Shown piece after piece: positions 12,301 through 24,300 of a DNA stretch of 64,000 bases; position 1 is the stretch's first letter; the number at the start of each line of letters is the position of its first letter. The notes beneath the pieces are model-generated. The model was given only the letters and a program-made list of their open reading frames with translations, did not search any database and was not told the origin of the DNA. The stretch lies in the NCBI GenBank assembly GCA_020152595.1, contig JAIGNY010002249.1, forward strand, positions 728,001 to 792,000, given 5' to 3'. This DNA is from Chiridota heheva (Eukaryota > Echinodermata > Holothuroidea > Apodida > Chiridotidae). The position numbers and the translations under genes are program-made.

Positions 12301-15300
12301 AATAAAATAAATGGACGGTGATTTTAAATTAATTACATATTTGCATAGGCATCTCACATGAGATGAGTTTTTAGATTTTTTTTAATGGGTCAACAGAACA
12401 AGACAACCTGATATGGAGTAGTTATCAATTCCAAAGACGCGGCGCTGCAAGAGCAAATGATCTGTCACCCCATGTATGGTAGGATTTTGGTTCACTTAAA
12501 AGGAGTTTATCACCAGATTACGAAGAGGAACATATAATTTCAGCAAGTTAGATATATAAACTGGGGCACAACCATTCATCGATTTGTAAACAATAAGTAA
12601 TATTTTGTACATGATGCGATAAGAAACTGGAAGCCAGTGCAAATCTTTCAGGATGGGAGTTATGTGACATGTTTTCTTTGAGAGAGTTAATTCGTGCAGT
12701 CGTGTTTTGAAGTACTTGAAGACTATGAATCTGTTTGTGGGGCAGTCCATGCAGCAAGGAATTTCCATATCTAATCGAGATGTAACAAACGAATGTACTA
12801 TCTGTTCTGTCGCAGTTGAAATTACACAAAGATAAATAGGTTTGGTTTCAACTTAAACAGTACTTGCTGTTTCTATCATTTAATGGTTCTTATTTACAAA
12901 AACATGTATCTGCAGGGCTTAAAGGGAGGATCCTTAAGGGAGGATGAAAATTATATTTTAGTTCCGCTAGTTTCTTAATTTCTCTACATGGACAAAGCTA
13001 AATAAAACTAAACTTAGTGCAAAATGAGATACATAACTAGCACCCAGAGTACAACTTGATTAATTACATAAATGTTTAAATGTTCAAGGTAGGCTCGAAA
13101 CCAGGAAGCACCTACAGTAGCTTCCTAAAAATGACCATGAAGCACCTAGCTTCCTAAGAATAACCAGCAAGCACCTAGCTTCCTCATAATAACCAGGAAG
13201 CACCTAGCTTCCTCAAAATAACCAGGAAGCACCTAGCTTCCTCATAATAACCAGGAAGCACCTAGCTTCCTCATAATAACCAGGAAGCACCTAGGCTCCT
13301 CAAAATAACCAGGAAGCACCTAGCTTCCTCATAATAACCAGGAAGCACCTACCTTTCTCAAAATAACCAGGAAGCACCTAGGCTCCTCAAAATAACCAGG
13401 AAGCACCTAGCTTCCTCATAATAACCAGGAAGCACCTAGTCTCCTCAAAATAACCAGGAAGCACTTAGCTTCCTCATAATAACCAGGAAGCACCTACCTT
13501 TCTCAAAATAGCCAGGAAGCACCTAGCTTCCTCATAATAACCAGGAAGCACCTAGTCTCCTCAAAATAACCAGGAAGCACCTACCTTTCTCAAAATAACC
13601 AGGAAGCACCTAGCTTCTCAAAATAGCCAGGAAGCACCTAGCTTTCTCAAACTAACCAGGAAGCACCTAGTCTCCTCAAAATAACCAGGAAGCACTTAGC
13701 TTCCTCATAATAACCAGGAAGCACCTACCTTTCTCAAAATAGCCAGGAAGCACCTAGCTTCCTCATAATAACCAGGAAGCACCTAGGCTCCTCAAAATAA
13801 CCAGGAAGCACCTAGGCTCCTCATAATAACCAGGAAGCACCTAGCTTTCTCAAAATAACCAGGAAGCACCTAGTCTCCTCAAAATAACCAGGAAGCACCT
13901 AGCTTCCTCATAATAACCAGGAAGCACCTACCTTTCTCAAAATAGCCAGGAAGCACCTAGCTTCCTCATAATAACCAGGAAGCACCTACCTTTCTCAAAA
14001 TAACCAGGAAGCACCTAGGCTCCTCAAAATAAGCAGAAAGCACCTAGCTTCCTCAAAATAACCAGGAAGCACCTAGCTTCCCAAAATAACCAGGAAGCAC
14101 CTAGCTTCCTCAAAATAACCAGGAAGCACCTAGCTTCCTCATAATAACCAGGAAGCACCTAGGCTCCTCATAATAATCAGGAAGCACCTAGCTTCCTCAA
14201 AATAACCAGGAAGCACCTAGCTTCCTCAAAATAACTAGGAAGCACCTAGCTTCCTCAAAATAACCGAAAGCACCTAGGCTCCTCAAAATAACTAGGAAGC
14301 ACCTAGGCTCCTCAAAATAACCAGGAAGCACCTAGCTTCCTCAAAATAACCAAAAGCACCTAACTTCCTCATAATAACCAGGAAGCACCTAGCTTCCTCA
14401 AAATAACCAAAAGCACCTAGCTTCCTCAAAATAACTAGGAAGCACCTAGGCTCCTCAAAATAACCAGGTAGCACCTAGCTTCCTCAAAATAACCAAAAGC
14501 ACCTAACTTCCTCAAAATAACCAGGAAGCACCTAGCTTCCTCAAAATAACCAGGAAGCACCTAGCTTCCTCAAAATAACTAGGAAGCACCTAGCTTCCTC
14601 AAAATAATATAACCAGGAAGCACCTAGCTTCAAAAAAAATAACCAGGAAGCACCTAGCTTCCTCAAAATAACCAGGAAGCACCTAGCTTCCTCATAATAA
14701 CCAGAAAGCACCTAGGCTCCTCAAAATAACCAGAAGCACCTAGGCTCCTCAAAAGAGCCAGGAAGCACCTAAGCTTTCTCAAAATAACCAGGATGTGCCT
14801 AGCTTCTTCAAAACAACCAGGAAGCACCTTGCTTCCTCAAAATAACCAGAAGCACCTAGCTTCCTCAAAATATACTTCCAAGGGAATAGTTTGACTGACA
14901 GATTTTGGAACAAACAAGAAACATTCCCTGCTCAAGCAAGTTTTGTTGCAAACTAAAATCAAATAGCCTCAATAAATAAAATCAACACTTAAAGAAACTT
15001 ACCGGGGCATGGGCATCATGGCTCGTGAAACTAATATTTCACAAGACTGACATCATAATTCAGGGTCGCCGGTGCGGAGGAGACCTGAAAATTTTCCCCT
15101 CAAAGAAATACCAACCCCATATACCAGAAATCCCTAAAATACCCGACAAGGGGGAACTTGGAAATTGCCAAGTGCCATGCTCTTGCCCCTACACAAATTG
15201 TACAAGCCTAGTGCCGAATTTAGAATAAACAAATAACTACCTGCCATGAAACAGGAGGAAGGGCCCGGCATCCCTAAATCTGACCCCAATCCCAGACTTT

Positions 15301-18300
15301 GCTCCCCTTGAAAGAAACAAATAGAATTAAGATACATTACACTTACAACGAGCCACAACGCCACATGTCTCTGGTAGCCTTTGCCTGTCAAGCTGTATCC
15401 AAAAAAAAAACACTAAACCATGGCTAATCAGCCACAATTCTCTCCTACAGTCTTACAAAATACATGACCTCTATATCAGAGCCTAGGGAGCAAATGTTGG
15501 GTGTTCCCAAGCAGAAATACAAGTTAGCTATGTCCACAATGCAAAGGAATTTGCAGCATGGTTGTACGGCTGGGACACCTCAACCTGCACTAAAGAAAGG
15601 CAGAAGAAAACATGTTAATGAGTATAAGACTTAGATACCTGAACTTCTGTTCCTGCATTCGAGTATTACATGGCTCAAACATTATTGGGGCTCATTTACA
15701 ATCAAAACCCTTTCTGACATCAAACTGCTTATCGCTTCCCTTGTTCGTGACAGCTGGCAAACCTCATGGGACTCCCAAATTGATAACAAACTCCACATCA
15801 TCCAGCCCACCATTATGATCAAACCCACCATCAACAACCTCTCTCGTGTCAACAACGTTCATATTACCCTTCTTAGAATAGGTCACACCCACTTCACTCA
15901 CTCTCACCTCCTTATTGGCTCCCATAACCCCTCTGCAACAGTTGTCATTGCACCCTAACAGTCCATCACGTTCTCCTTACTTGCCCCCTGTACAACCTTC
16001 CCATAGCTTCCCTCGCTCCCCAAAACTCAATTGTTGAGTTCTTCCAGAAAAACCCTCCGGATAAAATAGTTTCACCCATGCACCTCCTCTCTCGATCCCA
16101 GCTTTCTGACTTTTACTTCTTGTATTTCTCTTAATCTCACCCTGTTTTCTTTCCTTAATTCCTACTTCTAGAATGATCAAACTTCTCAGGCACAATTTGA
16201 CCCTCGTTATCGTGGTGCCGTTAAGCCCTCATCAAACAAAACAAACAAATATTTACAAAGGGATGGGGAGGGGGATAAGCTAAGTGACAACGTTGGGGCA
16301 TCACAGTATGTTATTATATTTGTCCTTCTAAATGCATAACTACTGATGTCTTTGCCCCACAGTGAAGAAGAAGCTAGTCGTATGACTGCAGTGCAAACTC
16401 CTGAAATCATGATTTATTTGGAAGTATTTGTTTTGGCATCTTGGTGTTTATTTCATATTTGAGTGTCTATTCAATTACAATCAAGATAATTGATTGCAAG
16501 TATTTATGATTAACAACTTTGGAGTATGAAAAAGCTAGCTGTGCCATAATTGGTTAAAAATCAGGCATTTTACAATATTACTTGTAATGATGGACTTAAA
16601 CAAAGGATACAGTACTGTTATAGAACAAAGATTTTTCAGAAACTTAATTGACCATAACCCCAAACGTACATTCAGCTGGATAAGACATTCAAAAAGTCAT
16701 AAGTGACTTGATTTGAAGAAAAAGAAATAATTGGAATAAAAAACATCTCAACTACTATCTCATCATTAATTTATGGCACATACATTTGAAAAAACTCAAT
16801 TGGACACTGGGTTTTCTTTCTTTACTAAAGCCATTGTGTTTTTTAAATTTTATTATGATCAAGAAGCCACATAAAGATTGTGTCCTAAACACCTGATCAT
16901 TAAAAGAAAACTGGTCCGGTGATCAAGTTACGTACCCACTCCCCCCCCCCCTTCCTCGCTTTCGATTTGCATTGCTTGCTTAATCATGCATTAATTTATA
17001 GGATACAGTTTCCAAGCTCTGCGACGCGATTCACACATAGTGATTAAACTCAACTTGAATGATTGTTAGGCATGCAATTGTGTCTGTAAATCATCCTGCT
17101 ATTTTTTGAAAGTTGATACTACTTTTGCAGGTTTTTCAATTAGTGGAGGTGGATGCTGCATGCATCATATTAGACATGTATACCTTCAATTTGGACAACT
17201 TTTTAATGCGGCGGCTAGATCATCATGTAAATAAAGACATTGTGTTGTTGTAAAGAAAGGCTCTGGGTTTTCCTTTTGTATGGAAATTTTAAATTAAGAC
17301 ATTGAGGTTTTTGCTGTGCTATGTCCAATATTTGTACACAGAATTTTTTGTTCACAGATTTTTTTTGTTATAACATTGTAGTATTAATTGTAGCTTTGTT
17401 TTCTTTTTGTACAGGAAGTGCCATTCACCCAGCCCATGAAAGTTCCCCATGGCAAGTCCATCGCATCCAGGACCCTAACTATAAGAGACTTGGGAGCAGA
17501 ATTAACATGCAGGAAGCACTCAAACATTTTAATATTTCAAGGTATGTTTTAACAATACCTTATGAAACGCTTTGTAACTTTTTGTCAAATTTGTATTGAA
17601 AATTTTCATGACTGATTGAAATATATGTAGTTTATCAATTGTGAACTGTTTGGCTAAAAAAAAAAAAAAAAAAATATTGAGTAAGTAAGTTTATTTTGAT
17701 GTATGGTTGTTACATAACAAATTTTACATAAAAGGTGCATATATTAAATCATGATAGTTCAAAAGTTGTAAAACAATGGCTAATTTTCAATGGTTTGTTT
17801 GGTATTTTTATTGTTTTCAAGGGGTGTTAAAGCAAATGACCAGTTGCTTGTAAGCATCCTGAGACCTTGTATGTTCTCATGTGATCTAGGTGATGACTGG
17901 AAGGATTTCCCTGTGCATATAATCTTCCAAACTCTGTAGAAATTTCAATCGTAGGTGCTGCTTGATCTCAGAACAGTTGCAGATTTACAGGGTGGGGGCC
18001 AATAGGGATTATTTATATGCGTAAAATACACCACAAAAATGTAATGTAACTTCCCCATGAAAAAATCCTGCATCTCAGAATAGAATATTAACTCGTATTG
18101 TAAACATTTTGTAAATACACTTACTATAAATTATAAGATTATAGATCCTATCGTGATTTTAAAAAGGGTCCAGTCAGTGTTTGATTTTGTAATATGTGCT
18201 GGATAACATTACAAGCGGTATGACCCAGTTTCCCTCTTACAGTATCATTCAGTGATTTTTTTAACAATCTTAAGAGTGAACATTCAAATTATTGTTCTAG

Positions 18301-21300
18301 CATTTGCAATCTCTGTGTTGTTTGCATGCTCCAGATTGTTAATCCACTTGCCAATTAGAGCTGTCATCAGAAAGAATCTTATTCAGAACAGAAGGCAGAA
18401 TGGGAAAGAGTTATCAATCTGAGAGGTAGTGGCATGCTGCAAAGAGGGGGTCAGTCTTTATAGAACAGGGACAGGCCGAAGGGGGAATTAATGCAAACAT
18501 ATTATGCAGGGGGCTTTAAAATGTCAGATAGAGCTGTCATCAGAAAGATTATTGTTTAAAACAAAAGGCATCATGGAGATGTGAGGAAGGGTTATCAATG
18601 TGAAATAAGACAGTAACATGCTGCTAAAAGGGGTCCTTCTCCATAGAACAGGACAGAATGGAAAAGGGGTGATTCAATGTAAACATATTATACAGTGGAT
18701 CACGAAAATGCTAGATAGAGCTGTCATCAGAAAGATTCTTATTCAAAACAAAAAGAAAGCATGGAGATTTGGGGGAAGTGTATCAATGTGAGGCAAAAAG
18801 TGGAATGCTTCGAAGAGGGATCAGTCATTATAAACAAGAACAGGGACATGCTGGACAAAGAGGAATCAATGAAAACATTATGCAGATCCCAAATTAGAAC
18901 CAGAAAGTAAAGTAACTGCCTTCATAAGTTGAGTATATATAAGGTATAAGCATATAGTATAGTAGTCCGAGATCTTTATTTTGATGATACAGAACACAAA
19001 CAGAACTGAAACTGCTTAATCTTGCTACGATACCAACTTTTACAAATGTCAGTCAATTTGTTTGCATGACTTGTTCTTTTTCTTAAAGATTTGCTTCCAG
19101 TAAATTATGACCACAAACTTACTGTAGCAAATAATGAGACCACTTTATCTTACTTAAAATAACTGATCAACTAGGAGACCGAATACAATGGAGCCATTGA
19201 TTAGGGAATTTGATTCTAATTACTTGTGGTTTTCAGAATAAAGAAAATAAAGAAGAAAAGTCTGACCTGACCTGCTTATTTATTAGGTCGGGTCTGACTG
19301 TTTGAAATTTTAAGGAGAACAACAACTAATGGAAAGTTAACGACTGGTGTAGAAAATCAACTTTAGAGGGCTCTCTCACTTTCTTTGTAATTGTTAATGT
19401 GTCTAGTTAAAAATTGTTAGCATCTTTACTAATTAAAAATATTTATTTTAAATTTCTTCCACTAGTAAAAGCTACAGTTACTGCATGACCAGATTCTGTA
19501 GCTCTGCTTGAGCTGTTGATTGTATTTGTAGCTTGTAAGTTTATCCTTTGATCAGTTTGAAGACTCTTTGTAAAATTGTTTATTATGCCTCAAAGCTTGA
19601 ACCATGAGATTGAAATAGCACTTCTTGTGCATTTAGAATTACTGCAGATGTCAGATAGACTTTTTCTGCATCATCTTAAAACCACAATTTGAATTAACAT
19701 TTGAATTTGAAGCTGAATTACACCTGGAAAGATTGCTTCTGCTTTTCAATTGGTAGTTGGTTTTGATAAACTAGAATATGTATTTATGGCTAGTTGCTCT
19801 TGGTCAGAGGTGTTTCCAGTGTCATGTTAGACCCATACTAGGGATTATGGAGAGGGGTAAGGGGGATTTTCCTTACTTGTAATACCATCTCCTCCTTTCC
19901 TGTATTTGTAATTTTTTAATGATGAAATTTTCTGAAGAATTTTTTTTGGTTGTGCAGTATCTTAGTTTCATTTTGTGACTCTCCTCCCCGCCCCCTCCTC
20001 ATTTTAGTGGGCATCTGAATCAATATTTTGTTATTATTTTGACAGAGAGCTAGCCAAGGATGAAGAGGACCGTCTTGTCCATTGCCGTGATGCATTTAGA
20101 AAACACCTCGTAGACCTAAACCTGCAAGCCCACAATGAAATGTCAGACGACCTGAGGCACGCAGTAAACAACATGGCAGCAAACGTGCGCTACATCCATC
20201 TAGAATGGCATGGGCCAAAAGTGGTGGAAGTAACAGAAGAGAACCCTCTAGTCAACAGGTTATTACCAGAAATGGGATTAATCTCATTTTTGCCTTTAAA
20301 AAAAAAATAGCCAGTGTATTTTCATTTTCATTTGTATAAATTAAAGGATTAAAGAAACAAATGGGTAAAAACCATGTTGATGTCTTAATTATTCTGTTTA
20401 GGAGTTATTTAAAGAAGTTAACCAGTGTGTTGAGAAGTGATCCACAACATTTTTTAAAATGTATTTCTGTAAAATGAAAATGTATTTGTTCCTTTATTTA
20501 GAGTGTAAAGTACAAAGCATACAGGCAAAGCATGTTCTTGTAAAGTGCATGCTATAAATACTTCATATCAATAAGTAATTAGAACATTAATTTAAAAAGA
20601 GGCAGGGACGTAGTCAAAAATTTGAAATGAAGGGGTGGGGGGAGCGATTTCTAGCTGTGAAATGAATAATTTGCACTGGACTCAATGGGATTATATTATA
20701 TAATCATATGGTTACGAGACTAATCTGTACTTGGGGGTAGGGGTGGGGCTGAACTGTCTTTGCCTGAAGCAAACTTTTGAATTTGGAGCTGAACTTCAAA
20801 TTTTACCGGTTTTCTACAGGGTTTGAAATTTGGGGAATTTTTTTCATCAAATTTAACAATTTTTGGGGGAAGATTGGCTGATTGTCTAAATTTTGAAAAT
20901 TTTACCATATTTTCCAAATAATTGGCAATGAGAGAAGCTCTGAGGCCCATACATCAGTACATGCCATAATTAAACTGCTACAGTTCATTAAGCTGCCTCA
21001 AAAAATTGATATTCAACAAGGGGTGTGGGGGAGGGGGGGGAGGAGGGACCGTTCCCACTGCTCCCCTGGCTATGTCCCTGAAAGAGGCATTTAATTATAT
21101 AAAAAAAAGACATATAAAACTGTTTTGGATCTGCAAGTATGATGTCATTCTATACAGTGCAAGGTCACTTTTCAACACACCAGTGAAAACTGAAATGTAA
21201 TAACTCAAAAACAGAATAAATTTATCAACATGGTTCTTACACAGATATGTTTGTATCATAGCTCTCTAACATAGATATGAAAATGAAAGTACACTGGAAT

Positions 21301-24300
21301 ATTCTTAATGAACAGCATAGAGGACTCATGTTTTTGAGAGGTCCTGTAACCGTTCTCTAAAAAGGACAATGACCTCTATACTTAACGATTGTGTGCTCCA
21401 TAGAGTTTGTGTCTTGTAAAATTATGTACCTTTATTAATCTTGAGTCCCTTAGAGGTCAAATGTTCAATTAACAATGTCCTGGAGTATCGTAAATCTTGA
21501 GAGGTATTTTGCCTTGATGTCAGAACAGTGTAAACTCTCCTAGGTTTTACATCCCAACCTAAGTGCAATTTTTGTTCGTCATTTTACCTGTCACTCAGTC
21601 TGTGTGCGCAGAAATTTGTTTTGTACAGTAAATTGTATTGACTACATGAGCGCGCCGCTAGCTAGCTGTATTATACTAGTACTGCGTAGGATGTTTGTCC
21701 CACTTAGTTTTGCAGATTTTGTTGCTATGCAAATTTGATTTATGTGGTGATTGGTTGAAAAAGCTGTCAATCATCTAACTCAGACAGGTTAATTATTGAC
21801 AAGCTTCAATCATTTTTCTTATTAGTATGCAATGCTTCCTCTTGAAGCAAGCTAAATACAGTATAATTGCACATGATTTATTTTCGAAGAAATAAAGTTA
21901 TGCAGATGAATGATACATTTTTACTTTTTTTACACTTAAAAGAAGATCTAAATTGTACATTGATGTGATTTTCAAATCTCAGAGAGAGAGAGAGGGGTAA
22001 ACACTCCTGTTTCCTTGCTTATGATTCATTTTGTGACAAATTTACATTTTAGAAATGGATTTATCATTACTTAATGGGACAATTAAGTTCTAATATGATA
22101 GAATAAAAAATATAATAATAATCTTCTGACCAAGTTTCATACCTCCCAAAAGCAATCTAACACATTTATTGTAATTATATTAGAAACTTGAATTCTACTA
22201 CTATGAGAGCCGCCATTTTAAATTTTTAAACATTATGCAAAATCACATAATCATGCTAACATGCAAACAAACACCTACAAAAGATATAAATTCGGAAAGA
22301 AGTAGAGAAAAGTGCCCCCTTGCTCCCTCAAATCCTGCCTATGCACTAAAGTGCCCATATGGTTATCATGTAAGATAACCAATGTTTTATCAGTGGCTGA
22401 CAATACTTGTATTTATTCTGAACTTTAATTGACTGAACTACGTTAATCCAGGGCAGCCTGACGTTAAATTGAAACATACCTCTTACTCATTTCCCTTGCT
22501 CGCTCACTCGCTCGCTCACTCGCTAATATTGATCAGATCTGTATAGATGCATGGTGTGTGTAAAAGGAATGTCTCTCAAACAAACTAGCTAGAACTCTCA
22601 TAGATGTTGGATGGAACATGGTGAAAAGTGATCACAATTTCTAAATATTTTTTTTCTTCTTATAACTTTGGTATTTTTTAATTGGTTTTGCAGAGGTAAC
22701 ATTTAGTAGTGTAACTAATCCCCTCCTTTTAACAGATAAAGGAGAAGAGTTTTTTTTTTTTTTTTAAGGCAAAATAAAATAAAAAGTACTTTGTTACTTG
22801 AAGTACTCTTATGTTTGCTTACAATTTAACAAGATAAAATGTGTAATTTCCAAGAGCCAGTTTTCTAATTGGGAAACTATCAAGGGCAGTTTTCAAATGG
22901 GGAAACTATAAATATACTCAAGAAAATATTTTGTATCTTTTTAACCCTTTGTCTTGTTGAGGTACATGTAGATATATGGTAAGGTATATTTCTTATTTGT
23001 GATCAGTTATCCAAATGATTGTGAAGGTTAATGGCAACTTATACAGCATCCTGCGGACCTGTTTTTGCCCCTGTGGACCTGTTTTTGCCCCTGTGGACCT
23101 GTTTCTGCCCCTATGGGTTTATTTTTGCCCCTATGGGTTTATTTTTGCCCCAATGGGTTTGTTTTTTCCCTATGGGTTTGTTTTTGCCCCTATGGGTTTG
23201 TTTTTGTCCCTATGGGTTTGTTTTTGCCCCTATGGGTTTGTTTTTGCCCTATGGGTTTGTTTTTGGCCCTATGGGTTTGTTTTTGCCCCTATGGGGTTTG
23301 TTTTTGCCCCTATGGGTTTGTTTTTGGCCCTATTGGTTTGTTTTTGCCCTATGTGTTTGTTTTTGGCCCTATGGGTTTGTTTTTGCCCCTATGGGTTTGT
23401 TTTTGCCCCTATGGGTTTGTTTTTGCTTTATGGGATTGTTTTTGGCCCTATGGGTTTGTTTTTGGCCCTATGGGGTTTGTTTTTGCCCCTATGGGTTTGT
23501 TTTTGGCCCTATGGGTTTGTTTTTGCCCCTATGGGTTTGTTTTTGGTCCTATGGGCTTGTTTTTGGCCCTATGGGTTTGTGTTTGCTTTATGGGATTGTT
23601 TTTGGCCCTATGGGTTTGTTTTTGGCCCTTTGGGTTTGTTTTTGGCCCTGTGGGTTTGTTTTTGGCCCTTTGGGTTTGTTTTTGGCCCTATGGGTTTGTT
23701 TTTGGCCCTATGGGTTTGTTTTTGGCCCTATGGGTTTGTTTTTGGCCCTGTGGGCTTGTTTTTGCGCTATGGGATTGTTTTTGGCCCTTTGGGTTTGTTT
23801 TTGGCCCTTTGGGTTTGTTTTTGGCCTATGGGTTTGTTTTTGGCCCTTTGGGTTTGTTTTTGGCCCTATGGGTTTGTTTTTGGCCCTTTGGGTTTGTTTT
23901 TGGCCCTTTGGGTTTGTTTTTGGCCCTATGGGTTTGTTTTTGGCCCTTTGGGTTTGTTTTTGGCCCTTTGGGTTTGTTTTTGGCCCTTTGGGTTTGTTTT
24001 GGCCCTTTGGGTTTGTTTTTGGCCCTTTGGGTTTGTTTTGGCCCTTTGGGTTTGTTTTTGGCCCTATGGGTTTGTTTTTGGCCCTATGGGTTTGTGTTTG
24101 CTTTATGGGTTTGTTTTTGGCCCTTTGGGTTTGTTTTTGGCCCTGTGGGTTTGTTTTTGCCCCTGTGGGTTTGTTTTTGGCCCTTTGGGTTTGTTTTTGG
24201 CCCTATGGGTTTGTTTTTGGCCCTTGGGTTTGTTTTTGGCCCTATGGGTTTGTGTTTGCTATATGGGTTTGTTTTTGGCCCTTTGGGTTTGTTTTGGCCC

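Noticed and set aside
13085..14880. CRISPR-like array of 29-bp palindromic repeats
   Set aside because: The repeats follow each other with no unique spacers, there are no cas genes, and the region is an intron of an animal gene.
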